A DNA stretch of 64,000 nt, taken from positions 1-64,000 of the forward strand of contig NZ_BNCH01000003.1 in assembly GCF_014656375.1 (NCBI RefSeq). The letters run 5' to 3'. The notes beneath the pieces are model-generated. The model ran no database searches. It was not told the origin of the DNA and worked only from the letters and a program-made list of their open reading frames with translations. This DNA is from Aliiroseovarius zhejiangensis (GTDB taxonomy: Bacteria > Pseudomonadota > Alphaproteobacteria > Rhodobacterales > Rhodobacteraceae). The position numbers were made by a program, and so were the translations under genes. This document shows, in pieces, positions 8,798-17,244 of this stretch (position 1 is the stretch's first letter; each line of letters begins with the position of its first letter).

Positions 8798-9573
8798 TGA
8801 CTACTCCTGTTGTTCAAGCCCGCGGAATCGTGAAGCGCTATGGCCACGTGACCGCGATCGACCACTCAGATTTCGAACTGCGCCCGGGTGAAGTCCTGGC
8901 GGTGATCGGAGACAACGGGGCCGGTAAATCCTCGATCGTCAAGGCGATCTGCGGTGCCACCATCCCCGACGAAGGTGAAATCCTGATCGAGGGGAAACCG
9001 GTCAAGTTTAACTCGCCCATCGAAGCGCGGGAAATGGGGATCGAGATCGTTTATCAGAACCTCGCCCTGTCGCCGGCGCTGTCAATTGCCGACAACATGT
9101 TCACCGGTCGCGAAATCCGCAAGGAAGGCTGGATGGGCAAGTATCTGCGAATGCTTGACAAACCCGCGATGGAGCAGTTCGCGCGTGACAAGCTGACCGA
9201 GCTGGGCCTGATGACGGTCCAGTCCATCAAGCAGCCGGTCGAGACGCTGTCGGGTGGTCAACGCCAAGGTGTCGCTGTGGCCCGCGCCGCAGCCTTCGCC
9301 ACCAAGTTCATCATCATGGATGAACCGACGGCGGCCTTGGGGGTCAAGGAAAGCCGCAAGGTGTTGGAACTGATCCAAGACGTGCGTGCGCGTGGCATCC
9401 CGATCATCCTGATCAGTCACAACATGCCCCATGTGTTCGAGGTTGCGGACCGTATCCACATCCATCGTCTGGGCAAGCGACTGTGCACGATTGATCCCAA
9501 GGACTATACCATGTCCGACGCGGTTGCCTTCATGACCGGTGCCAAGGAGCCGCCCGCTCAGGACGTGGCATGA
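8797..9573 (+). CDS. frcA: Fructose-type ABC transporter, ATPase
   Basis: 258 residues with a single ABC domain: Walker A GDNGAGKSS, Q-loop in VYQNLAL, signature LSGGQRQG, Walker B FIIMDEPTAALG and switch His in ISHNM. Most CUT2 sugar transporters use a roughly 500-residue double-domain RbsA-type ATPase. The half-size form is characteristic of FrcA and similar systems and must act as a homodimer. The start at 8797 (TAATG overlap with frcC) is chosen over an upstream in-frame ATG at 8719 because the latter lies inside frcC and encodes no ABC sequence. Confidence 0.92.
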   Translation: MTTPVVQARGIVKRYGHVTAIDHSDFELRPGEVLAVIGDNGAGKSSIVKAICGATIPDEGEILIEGKPVKFNSPIEAREMGIEIVYQNLALSPALSIADNMFTGREIRKEGWMGKYLRMLDKPAMEQFARDKLTELGLMTVQSIKQPVETLSGGQRQGVAVARAAAFATKFIIMDEPTAALGVKESRKVLELIQDVRARGIPIILISHNMPHVFEVADRIHIHRLGKRLCTIDPKDYTMSDAVAFMTGAKEPPAQDVA

Positions 9574-9590
9574 GCACCTGAAATAATGAC

Positions 9591-9626
9591 CAAGGCGTTG
9601 CTGGACCGTGTGCTGGCAGCGCCTTG
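9591..9626 (+). other. Stem-loop after frcA
   Basis: CAAGGCGTTG (9591-9600) pairs with CAGCGCCTTG (9617-9626) over ten positions including one G-U, with a 16-base loop and no T run. It lies between the transporter genes and the metabolic genes of the same operon and may attenuate or stabilise the message. The role is inferred from position. Confidence 0.5.
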
Positions 9627-9690
9627 TGCATTTCGTTCCTTTGTAAGGACTTCGTCCGCAGAACAGTCCTTGTGACTTTGGAGACCAGCC

Positions 9691-10542
9691 ATGGCTCAAA
9701 ACTTTCTACAACCACTTACGGGCTCTTTTGCGAAGCCCGCGGGTGAAAACCCAACGGTGGCCATGATCGAAGCAGCATTTCATCATCATGGATTGGACTG
9801 GCGATATATGAATTGCGAGGTCGCCCCAGAGGATCTTGGCAATGCGGTCAAAGGCGCGCGGGCAATGGGCTGGCGCGGCTTCAATTGCTCTATCCCGCAC
9901 AAAGTGGCTGTGATTGAGCACCTTGACGGGTTGGGCCAGTCGGCCGAAATCATCGGTGCAGTCAATACCGTGGTTCGGCAGCCTGATGGTCGGTTGATCG
10001 GTGAGAATACGGATGGGAAGGGGTTCGTCCGTGCATTGTCTGCCGTTATAGAACCACGCGGAAAGCGCGTTGTTTTGCTTGGGGCAGGAGGAGCCGCGCG
10101 TGCGGTCGCGGTCGAAATGGCGTTGGCTGGTGTTTCTCATATCACCGTGGTCAACCGAAGCCGCAATCGAGGCGAGGAAGTGACCCGTTTGATTGACACC
10201 CAAACCCCTGCCAACGCCGATCTTCAGCCTTGGGACAGTACCTTTTCAATACCGGCGGACACCGACATCGTGGTCAATGCAACATCGATTGGACTTTACC
10301 CGGATGTCGATGCTGAACCGGATATTGAATACGGAAGCCTGACCTCGGACATGGTTGTTGCGGACGGTATCCACAATCCACCTATGACAAAGCTGCTCAA
10401 GGCTGCGAGCGCGCGGGGTTGCCAGACCGTGGACGGTCTTAGCATGTTGGTCGGGCAGGGGGTGATCGGCCTGAAATACTGGACCGGTATTGATGCTGAC
10501 GCCGACGTAATGCGCAATGCGCTTCTGGAGCTTGAATTATGA
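9691..10542 (+). CDS. Shikimate-dehydrogenase-family oxidoreductase in the fructose operon
   Basis: 283 residues with AroE architecture: N-terminal substrate domain with catalytic Lys in SIPHK and Asp in ENTDGKGF, then a Rossmann domain with VLLGAGGAARAV and a cofactor loop VNRSRNR whose arginines suggest NADP. The C-terminus has the family GLSMLVGQG motif. The substrate loop that in AroE reads with SxSP is replaced by KPAGENP, so shikimate is unlikely to be the natural substrate. It sits 118 bases after frcA and overlaps the next kinase gene by ATGA, which binds it to the sugar operon. Plausible substrates are other polyhydroxy acids or ring polyols; nothing in the sequence decides this. Confidence 0.85.
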   Translation: MAQNFLQPLTGSFAKPAGENPTVAMIEAAFHHHGLDWRYMNCEVAPEDLGNAVKGARAMGWRGFNCSIPHKVAVIEHLDGLGQSAEIIGAVNTVVRQPDGRLIGENTDGKGFVRALSAVIEPRGKRVVLLGAGGAARAVAVEMALAGVSHITVVNRSRNRGEEVTRLIDTQTPANADLQPWDSTFSIPADTDIVVNATSIGLYPDVDAEPDIEYGSLTSDMVVADGIHNPPMTKLLKAASARGCQTVDGLSMLVGQGVIGLKYWTGIDADADVMRNALLELEL

Positions 10543-11258
10543 CCAAAGTGCCGCAGCCTAATCAGTTGGCCCAGACGCGCGCGCGCGGGCGCCAGCAAGA
10601 AAGGGGTGCTGATTTCCCCAGTTCAAGTCACCCTATGAACGACCCGAACGAAATCGCCGAGACGCTGCTGGACAAGATCCTAGCAGCGCCTTCTTCGGGT
10701 CGGCGTAAAGTCGTCGCCATCGTGGGTCCGCCTGCGTCGGGAAAATCAACCCTATCCAAGGTGCTGGCCAAACGATTAACGGCCAAAGGATGCGCTTCGG
10801 CGGTTGTCCCGATGGACGGCTTTCACCTTGATAATCAAGTGCTGTCGTCCTTGGGATTGCTGGCACGAAAAGGGTCACCTGATACTTTCGACGCCGGAGG
10901 AATGCTTCGGATGGTGAACGCGCTGCCTGATGCAAAACAGCTGTTCTATCCCACCTTTGACCGCGACGAAGATTTTGCAAGGGCAGGGGCCGGTATGATC
11001 GACAGCACGTGCGAATGCGTCATTGTCGAAGGGAACTATCTGCTGTTTGACGCACCCATTTGGAAAGAGCTGCCTAAATACTGGGACGTCTCGGTTCGAT
11101 TGCAGGTTCCCTTTGAGATCTTGCAGCGCCGACTGGTCCAACGGTGGCTTGATTTCGGCCTATCGCCTGATCAGGCAGAAAGACGGGCCATGGAAAATGA
11201 TATCCCGAACGCAAGGCTGCTTGAAGAGCACATGCTGCCTGCATCAATCACGATATAA
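10539..11258 (+). CDS. frcK: FrcK-like P-loop kinase
   Basis: 239 residues (207 if the second ATG at 10635 is used). It is a uridine/pantothenate-kinase-like P-loop protein: Walker A GPPASGKST, then MDGFHLDN, the lid-containing middle part with PTFDR, and IVEGNYLLFD as Walker B strand. FrcK accompanies frcBCA in Sinorhizobium and is thought to phosphorylate the incoming sugar or an intermediate; the precise substrate is not settled. The first ATG overlaps the preceding stop (ATGA), favouring coupled translation. However, the first 32 residues are polar, Arg/Gln-rich and not part of the fold, so the internal start is a real alternative. Confidence 0.78.
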   Translation: MTKVPQPNQLAQTRARGRQQERGADFPSSSHPMNDPNEIAETLLDKILAAPSSGRRKVVAIVGPPASGKSTLSKVLAKRLTAKGCASAVVPMDGFHLDNQVLSSLGLLARKGSPDTFDAGGMLRMVNALPDAKQLFYPTFDRDEDFARAGAGMIDSTCECVIVEGNYLLFDAPIWKELPKYWDVSVRLQVPFEILQRRLVQRWLDFGLSPDQAERRAMENDIPNARLLEEHMLPASITI

Positions 11259-11274
11259 CAAGAAAGGCTCCACC

Positions 11275-12201
11275 ATGATCCTTTGCTGCGGCGAAGCCCT
11301 GATCGATATGATCCCGACCCCGACAGCGGCGGGCCCGGACGGGTTTGTACCTCATTCCGGCGGGGCAGTCTTCAACACGGCGATTGCGTTGGGACGGTTG
11401 GGGGCACAGACCGGGATGCTGACGGGGTTGTCGACGGATATGTTTGGGCAACAACTGAAGGATTCACTTGCGGCCAGCCATGTGGACACCTCGCTGGCTA
11501 TCCGATCTGACAGACCTTCAACCTTGGCCTTTGTGCGCCTTGTGGACGGCCACGCCACCTATAGCTTCTTTGACGAAAGCTCGGCTGGCCGTATGTTGCA
11601 GCCCGATGATATGCCAAATCTGCCGCACGAGATCTCGGCTCTGTTTTTCGGCGGGATCAGCCTTGCTTGCGAGCCCGCAGCCGACACCTATGCCGCGTTG
11701 CTAGAGCGCGAAGCGCAAGGGCGCGCGGTCATGATCGACCCTAATATTCGCCCCGGTTTCATCAAGGATATCGACCGCTACCGCACCCGGCTGGGCCGCA
11801 TGGTCGCGCGGGCGGATATTGTAAAGGTCTCTGACGAAGACCTGAATTGGCTGCTACCCACCCCGCTGCCCCTGTCAGCAAAGGTATCTACGCTTCTCGG
11901 CAATGGACCATCGGTTGTGATCCTGACCCGTGGTGGCGACGGCGCGACCGGGTTCCTTTCAAGTGGCGACGAGGTTCACGTCGACGCAGTGCGTGCGGAT
12001 GTCACCGATACCGTTGGCGCCGGTGATACCTTCAATGCTGGCTTTCTAGCTAAGCTGTCGGAACTCGGAAGGCTCACAAAGCCCAGATTAGCGGACTTAA
12101 AGCGCGAAGACCTGAAGCAAGCCATGGAGCACGGCGCCAAAGTCGCAGCCGTGACCGTAACTCGCTCTGGCGCCAATCCTCCTTGGGCGGGAGAGCTTTA
12201 G
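11275..12201 (+). CDS. PfkB-family sugar kinase, probable fructokinase
   Basis: 308 residues of the ribokinase/PfkB fold. The N-terminal glycine motif is SGGAVFNTAIALGRLG and the C-terminal anion-hole/catalytic motif is DTVGAGDTFNAGF with the base Asp. It begins MILCCGEALIDMIP, typical of bacterial fructokinases, and would make fructose phosphate in the cytosol from sugar brought in by FrcBCA. AGAAAGG lies 8 bases before the ATG at 11275; in-frame starts further upstream lie inside frcK. It is the last gene of the operon. No clear terminator follows. Confidence 0.88.
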   Translation: MILCCGEALIDMIPTPTAAGPDGFVPHSGGAVFNTAIALGRLGAQTGMLTGLSTDMFGQQLKDSLAASHVDTSLAIRSDRPSTLAFVRLVDGHATYSFFDESSAGRMLQPDDMPNLPHEISALFFGGISLACEPAADTYAALLEREAQGRAVMIDPNIRPGFIKDIDRYRTRLGRMVARADIVKVSDEDLNWLLPTPLPLSAKVSTLLGNGPSVVILTRGGDGATGFLSSGDEVHVDAVRADVTDTVGAGDTFNAGFLAKLSELGRLTKPRLADLKREDLKQAMEHGAKVAAVTVTRSGANPPWAGEL

Positions 12202-12516
12202 TCAGCTAGCGGTACTATTTGAATGGCATCAGCGACGATACACCAATGTCGGTTCGCCGCGAGCCTAGGTAGTTCGCTTAGAAGTCTTGAGTATCCGCGA
12301 TATTTGAAAACCTGATTGGGTTGCTGCAAATGTGCGGTCATTCTGTCGAAAGAAATCGCTACTTCTGAATGACAGTTCGGATGACATCAGCTGCTATACG
12401 GCTAGCAATGCTCAGCAGCTGCGATCGAATGCTGCGCCAGAAATAGCTGCAAGTGCAGAAGTCCGGTTTGTCCCGCATAGCAGACTAACAGGCACACAGA
12501 GGGATAAGGCTGGGGC
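12202..12516. other. Intergenic stretch with no recognised feature
   Basis: 315 bases between the fructose operon and the leftward aminotransferase gene. By eye it is less GC-rich than its surroundings. A possible 62-codon reading frame (12332-12520) has no ribosome site and no recognisable protein features, so I do not call it. No convincing terminator or repeat is visible. Confidence 0.6.
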
Positions 12517-13701
12517 CTAAACCCCAACCTTCACAATCGCTTCTGCCAAGATCGGCACGGTTTCCTCATTCAGCCCCGCGATATTCATCCGAGAGTCGCC
12601 CACCATATAGATGCCGTGATCGACGCGCAGCGCCTCGACCTGTTCGGGTGTGGCGCCGAGGCGCGAGAACATGCCGCGGTGGTCGGCGATGAAGCCGAAG
12701 CGGTCTGACCCGGTCCGGGCGCGCAGTTCGCCTGCCAGTTGCTCGCGCAGTTTCAGCATACCTGTGCGGACTTCTTCCAACTCTGCCATCCAGTCCGCCT
12801 TCAACCCTTCATCTTCAAGGATCATGGTCACCAGACGGGCGCCGTGATCGGGGGGGAAGCTGAAGTTCTGGCGGTTCAGGTGGGTCAGGTTCTGCTGGGT
12901 GATCCCGGCCTGCTGGGCGTTGTCCGAGATGCCCACCAGAAGCCCGGTGCGTTCGCGGTAGATGCCGAAGTTTTTCGAACAGCTTGCTGCGATCAACGCT
13001 TCCGGCACCGTCTGCGCGATCAGGCGCACGCCAGCGGCGTCTTCTTCCAGACCGTCACCGAAGCCCTGATAGGCGATGTCGATCAGGGGCGTTGCACCCT
13101 TCTCGACGATCAGCGCGGCGACCTCTTTCCACTGGGGCAGGGTCAGGTTGGCGCCGGTCGGGTTGTGGCAGCAGCCGTGCAACAGCACCGCGTCACCGGC
13201 CTTCACGCCCTTCAGGTCTTCCATCATCCCATCGAAATCAACCGCGCGGCTTTCATTGTCGAAATAGCGGTACTCGGTCATGTTCACGCCAAGATGCTTG
13301 ATGATCGAGGGGTGGTTGGGCCATGTCGGTGCCGACAGCCAGATCGTGGCGTCGGGCGAGGCCATCTTGATCAGCTCGACCGCCTGGTGGATGGCCCCCG
13401 TGCCACCCGGTTGGGCCGCCATCGACAGGCGGTCAGCCGGAACGCTGTCAGCCAGAACAAGGTCGGACAGGGCGTGCCCGAAGGCCGGATCGCCCGCCAG
13501 CCCGGTATAGGACTTTGTGCTTTCAAGTTCCCACAGCACCTTTTCCGCCGCTTTCACGGCGCGCATCACGGGGGTTACGCCTTGCGGGTTCTTGTAAACA
13601 CCAACACCCAGGTCGATCTTCCCCTCGCGCGGGTCTTCGCGATACTGGCTCATCAGCGCCATGATCTTGTCTTTGGGCTGTTCTTTGAGGTTCGTGAACA
13701 T
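12517..13701 (-). CDS. tyrB: Aromatic amino acid / aspartate aminotransferase
   Basis: 394 residues of the class I aspartate/tyrosine aminotransferase group, a cytosolic PLP enzyme. It shows GKIDLGVGVYKN, the cofactor-contacting HNPTGANLT and the Schiff-base lysine in SCSKNFGIYRERTG with the downstream phosphate-binding Arg. The C-terminal Arg for the substrate carboxylate lies in GDSRMNIAG. It moves amino groups between aromatic amino acids or aspartate and 2-oxoglutarate; aspC versus tyrB specificity cannot be told by eye. A GGAG lies 7 bases before the ATG at 13701. An ATG at 13707 overlaps the sseA stop but sits too close to that site. It is co-transcribed with sseA. Confidence 0.88.
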   Translation of the reverse strand: MFTNLKEQPKDKIMALMSQYREDPREGKIDLGVGVYKNPQGVTPVMRAVKAAEKVLWELESTKSYTGLAGDPAFGHALSDLVLADSVPADRLSMAAQPGGTGAIHQAVELIKMASPDATIWLSAPTWPNHPSIIKHLGVNMTEYRYFDNESRAVDFDGMMEDLKGVKAGDAVLLHGCCHNPTGANLTLPQWKEVAALIVEKGATPLIDIAYQGFGDGLEEDAAGVRLIAQTVPEALIAASCSKNFGIYRERTGLLVGISDNAQQAGITQQNLTHLNRQNFSFPPDHGARLVTMILEDEGLKADWMAELEEVRTGMLKLREQLAGELRARTGSDRFGFIADHRGMFSRLGATPEQVEALRVDHGIYMVGDSRMNIAGLNEETVPILAEAIVKVGV

Positions 13702-13703
13702 CG

Positions 13704-14558
13704 TCATTCTCCGGTTTCGACTTTCAGGTCGTTATACATGCCCCACTCGGCCCAGCTTCCGTCATAGACGGCGTGGCGATCATGGCCAAGCCGCTCAAGC
13801 GCCAGGGCAAGGATCGCAGCGGTGACGCCCGATCCGCAGGTCAGGATTGCGGGTTTGCGAAGGTCCACCCTGCTGCTTTCAAAGATGGTGCGCAACTCGT
13901 CCGTCGATTTCATCGTACCGTCATCGTTCAGCAAGGTGGCAAAGGGCACGTTCTTAGAGTTCGGAATGTGACCCGTGCGCAGACCTTCGCGCGGTTCGGG
14001 GGCTTCACCGCGAAACCGCTCGGCGGAGCGGGCGTCAATGATCTGGTGATCGCCCAGCTTCGATGCCGCCGCGACCTGCGTGACATCCTTGACCATATGC
14101 GCTTGCCTTGCGACGGTCATATGCCGGTCACGCACAACCGGGGGCAGGTCTTCGACCGGGTGCCCTTCGGCCTGCCATTTCGGAAAACCGCCATCCAGCA
14201 CCGCGATGTCCTTGTGACCCATCAGCCGGAACATCCACCACACGCGCGCCGCGGAAAACAGGCCCATCCCGTCATAGACAACGATCTGATGCCCATCGCC
14301 GATACCCATCGTCCGCACACGCGACATGAACTTTTCAACCGGGGGCATCATGTGGGGAAGGTCCGACCGCAGGTCTGCAATCTCGTCAATGTCAAAATAC
14401 CGCGCACCGGGAATATGGGCTGCGTCGTATTCAGCCCGCGCATCGCGATCCATGTCCGGCATATACCAACTGGCGTCGATGATGCGCAGGTCCGGGTCTT
14501 TCAGATGCTTGGCAAGCCAGTCGGTTGAAACCAGCGTTCTCGGGTCGCTATGCGGCAT
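13704..14558 (-). CDS. sseA: 3-mercaptopyruvate sulfurtransferase
   Basis: 284 residues, two rhodanese domains. The N-terminal one is inactive and carries HIPGARYFDIDEI. The C-terminal one carries the active-site loop CGSGVTA, the CG[ST]GVT form typical of mercaptopyruvate rather than thiosulfate sulfurtransferases. It transfers sulfur from 3-mercaptopyruvate to thiol acceptors or cyanide. Its substrate is made from cysteine by aspartate-type aminotransferases, which fits the aminotransferase gene directly downstream and overlapping. GGAGGGAAAGTC precedes the ATG at 14558; longer starts lack a ribosome site. Confidence 0.93.
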   Translation of the reverse strand: MPHSDPRTLVSTDWLAKHLKDPDLRIIDASWYMPDMDRDARAEYDAAHIPGARYFDIDEIADLRSDLPHMMPPVEKFMSRVRTMGIGDGHQIVVYDGMGLFSAARVWWMFRLMGHKDIAVLDGGFPKWQAEGHPVEDLPPVVRDRHMTVARQAHMVKDVTQVAAASKLGDHQIIDARSAERFRGEAPEPREGLRTGHIPNSKNVPFATLLNDDGTMKSTDELRTIFESSRVDLRKPAILTCGSGVTAAILALALERLGHDRHAVYDGSWAEWGMYNDLKVETGE

Positions 14559-14647
14559 GACTTTCCCTCCGGTCAGTTTGCATAACTGCCTAGTGTGCAG
14601 GGCGCAATTACGCAAGACTGCGCGCGCAAACATCGGATGGGCGCTGG

Positions 14648-14673
14648 AAAAAAGGGAAGGCCGAAGCCTTCCC
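14648..14673 (-). terminator. Rho-independent terminator for the leftward operon ending in yaiI
   Basis: Read on the minus strand, GGGAAGGC pairs with GCCTTCCC over a TTCG tetraloop and is followed by TTTTTTCC. It lies 130 bases beyond the yaiI stop and upstream of sseA. Confidence 0.88.
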
Positions 14674-14804
14674 TTCCACTGGTTATCAAATCACTTGCTG
14701 CCAATCTGGTTTCAGACTGCCAGACAGGACAGGGTGTCGTAAGGGGAATGGTTGAAGGGGGCTCGCCGACCTGTCAGGTGATGCGCCTGCGGCCCCATTC
14801 TTGC

Positions 14805-15257
14805 TCAGGTGGAGGAGGGCGCGCGGCGCAACGCCAGATCCAGTGCTTCGCGAAACCGTGCGCGGTCCGATTTTGAGAACGCCTTGCCGCCACCCTGCCG
14901 AAACGGATCGGCGGCGCGCAGGTCGGTCATCAGATCGCGCATCGCAAGTTGTTCACGCACATTGGCCTGAGTGAAGCGCTCGCCGGTATGGCGCAGAACC
15001 TGTGCCCCGGCCTCGACGCATTTGGCCGCCAACGGGATGTCTCCCGTGATCACCACGTCTGACGGCCCGGCGCGATCGGCGATCCACATATCGGCCACGT
15101 CGGGGCCGTCCGGGACATAGATCATCTCGACCAGCGGGTTTTGCGACGGGCGCAGCCCGCCATTGGACACAAACAGGATGCGCGTCTTGTGCCTTGTTGC
15201 GACCGCTTCGGCTTCGGCCTTGACCGGGCAGGCATCGGCATCGACATAGACGACCAT
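14805..15257 (-). CDS. yaiI: YaiI/YqxD family protein (DUF188)
   Basis: 150 residues of the widely conserved DUF188 family. The N-terminus VYVDADACPVK and the second acidic segment VITGDIPLAAKC, followed by RHTGERFT, are the family signature. The fold is PIN-like and the conserved aspartates could bind a metal, suggesting but not proving nuclease activity; the biological role is unknown. It starts 6 bases after the fghA stop and is the last gene before a terminator. Confidence 0.92.
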   Translation of the reverse strand: MVVYVDADACPVKAEAEAVATRHKTRILFVSNGGLRPSQNPLVEMIYVPDGPDVADMWIADRAGPSDVVITGDIPLAAKCVEAGAQVLRHTGERFTQANVREQLAMRDLMTDLRAADPFRQGGGKAFSKSDRARFREALDLALRRAPSST

Positions 15258-15263
15258 GACCGT

Positions 15264-16097
15264 TCAGGCCCACAGGGCCTCGGCGTGGAAGCCGATATGC
15301 TCTTCCATGAACGAGGACACGAAAAAATAGCTGTGATCATAGCCCGGTTGCATGCGGAATGTCGCCTGTTGGCGACGCGCGGCGATGGCCTGGGCCAGGG
15401 TTTCAGGGCGCAGAAGGTCGATGAACTGATCCCTGGTGCCAGTGTCGATCAGCATCGGCCCGTCGAAGCCGCGCGTTGTCATCAGGTGGCTGGCGTCATG
15501 GGCCTGCCAATCGGCGTCCTCTTCATCGCCCAGATAGGCCTCAAGCTGTTTGCGGCCCCAATCGGAGGCGGTCGGGTTGCAGATCGGCGAAAAGGCGGAC
15601 ACGGACCGGAACTGTTCGGGCAGGGTCATCGCGATGGTCAAAGCCCCATGCCCCCCCATCGAATGCCCGGTAATGCCTTGCCGTTCCGGGTCCAGCGCAA
15701 AGTGATCGAACACCAGACCCGGCAGGTCTTCGGTGATGTAATCCCACATCTGGAAATTCGCAGCCCACGGATCCTGTGTGGCGTTCACATAGAAACCCGC
15801 CCCTTGCCCCAGGTCATAGGCGTCATCATCCGCCACACCGTCGCCACGCGGGCTGGTGTCGGGAAAGATCAGCGCGATCCCGTGTTCCGCCGCCCAGCAT
15901 TGCGCGCCTGCCTTGGTCATCGCGTTTTCATGGGTGCAGGTCAGACCCGACAGATACCACAGCACGGGAACGGGGCCATCCTGCGCCTCGACCGGGGTGA
16001 ACAGCCCGAAGGTCATGTCGGTGCCGGTTGCGCGCGAGGCGTGTTTATAGACACCTTGCGTGCCCCCGAAACAAGCGTTTTCCGATAGCGTTTCCAT
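15264..16097 (-). CDS. fghA: S-formylglutathione hydrolase
   Basis: 277 residues, alpha/beta-hydrolase of the esterase D family. The nucleophile elbow is TGHSMGGHGAL; the catalytic acid lies in LIDTGTRDQF and the His in GYDHSYFF. The N-terminal part has WYLSGLTCTHENAM, which carries the cysteine characteristic of this enzyme. It splits S-formylglutathione into formate and glutathione, the second step of glutathione-dependent formaldehyde oxidation. The first-step enzyme, AdhC, is encoded 3.4 kb upstream on the same strand. AAGGAG lies 6 bases before the ATG at 16097, so the extra ATG at 16112 is rejected. Confidence 0.95.
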   Translation of the reverse strand: METLSENACFGGTQGVYKHASRATGTDMTFGLFTPVEAQDGPVPVLWYLSGLTCTHENAMTKAGAQCWAAEHGIALIFPDTSPRGDGVADDDAYDLGQGAGFYVNATQDPWAANFQMWDYITEDLPGLVFDHFALDPERQGITGHSMGGHGALTIAMTLPEQFRSVSAFSPICNPTASDWGRKQLEAYLGDEEDADWQAHDASHLMTTRGFDGPMLIDTGTRDQFIDLLRPETLAQAIAARRQQATFRMQPGYDHSYFFVSSFMEEHIGFHAEALWA

Positions 16098-16131
16098 CTG
16101 CGGCTCCTTCATGTTGACTGGACCGAGCTAA

Positions 16132-17244
16132 CTAGACCCGAGGTGACAGTGCAATGGGGAAGACGCGAATGAAAAAGCAGATCATCGCGACCGACCAGAA
16201 AGCCCCGCCCAGATGATAGAAATGTGTGGGATCGCCCGTCCAGTCGGCGGTGACGCGCAGACCGGCGCCGATATGCACGAAATTCATATAGACGCGGTCG
16301 AACCGTGTGCCTTCGATCGGGCGGCCCGAATGGCCCAGAAGGGCGCGCAGCATGGTGATCATGGTGATCGAGCCGATCGCCCCCGCGCCGATGGCATGAT
16401 GGACCTGCCCGATATTGGCAACATCCGTCAGCGATGCCAGCGCCAGAAGCGCCATGGACAGGGGCAGCCAGGCATAACCGGCGTGTTGCGCAAACAGCAG
16501 CGGCTCTTGCGTGACGGCAAAGCCGCGCCAGCGCGACAGGCGCAGGATCAGGGCGATGGCGGCGGATGCGGCCAAGAGGCCGGTGACCGCACTGGTGTCG
16601 AACACGATCCAGCTTGCCACGCTGGCCACGCTGAGCCCGATGGCGGCTTGATCGACCAGACCAAACGCGGCGGGCAGGTGTGTTTCACCACGCTTTTTCA
16701 GCCAGTTCCGGCTGAAGGCAGGGGTGATGCGTCCGCCGATATGCATCATCAGCACAAACACCAGCGAAAAACCCAAGGTCAGCCCCAACAGGGCGTCTGA
16801 CAACAAAAACACGGCCTGTGCCAGCCCAAGGGCCAGCACTACGCCAGCAACCACATAGTTGCGCCGATTGCCTGCGGCGACCAACTCGCGCAGCGCTAGA
16901 AGGGCAACGATGGGCAGAAAGGCCAAGGTCACGGTGTGCGACAACGCCCCTTCGGGCGCCGCAAACATGGCAATCCGGGCGGTCAGCCACAGACCAAACA
17001 ACGCGGCCACCATCTTCGGCCCCAGGGCCGGGCGGCCTGTCCAGTTCGGGATGGCGGTGAACAGAAATCCGGCGATGGCAGCGGGAACATAGCCCCACAG
17101 CATCTCGTGCTGGTGCCACAGCAGGGGGTCGTTCATACGCTCGACCAGCCCGGCGTGATAGATCAGCCAGATCGGAATGGCGGTTCCCGCAAACAGGGCT
17201 GCGAAGGAAAAGAACAGGCGATAGGCGCCGGACAGAACAATCAT
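16132..17244 (-). CDS. nnrS: NnrS family membrane protein
   Basis: 370 residues with about twelve membrane helices. It has the NnrS hallmarks: WHQHEMLWGY near the N-terminus, MMHIGGRITPAFSRNW in the middle, and HHAIGAGAIGSITMITMLRA followed by GHSGRP. NnrS proteins bind haem and copper in other proteobacteria and reduce damage from nitric oxide and nitrosylated metal complexes. The start overlaps the stop of the upstream AEC transporter gene (ATGA) and fghA follows 34 bases later, placing it between formaldehyde/S-nitrosoglutathione genes. I see no FNR or Nnr box directly upstream of the operon. Confidence 0.93.
   Translation of the reverse strand: MIVLSGAYRLFFSFAALFAGTAIPIWLIYHAGLVERMNDPLLWHQHEMLWGYVPAAIAGFLFTAIPNWTGRPALGPKMVAALFGLWLTARIAMFAAPEGALSHTVTLAFLPIVALLALRELVAAGNRRNYVVAGVVLALGLAQAVFLLSDALLGLTLGFSLVFVLMMHIGGRITPAFSRNWLKKRGETHLPAAFGLVDQAAIGLSVASVASWIVFDTSAVTGLLAASAAIALILRLSRWRGFAVTQEPLLFAQHAGYAWLPLSMALLALASLTDVANIGQVHHAIGAGAIGSITMITMLRALLGHSGRPIEGTRFDRVYMNFVHIGAGLRVTADWTGDPTHFYHLGGAFWSVAMICFFIRVFPIALSPRV

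Noticed and set aside
12332-12520. A 62-codon frame in the gap after the fructose operon
   Set aside because: No ribosome site, no recognisable protein character and it runs into the end of the aminotransferase gene.
15141-16088. A 315-codon plus-strand frame opposite fghA and yaiI
   Set aside because: Both minus-strand genes have intact catalytic or family motifs and ribosome sites; the antisense frame does not.
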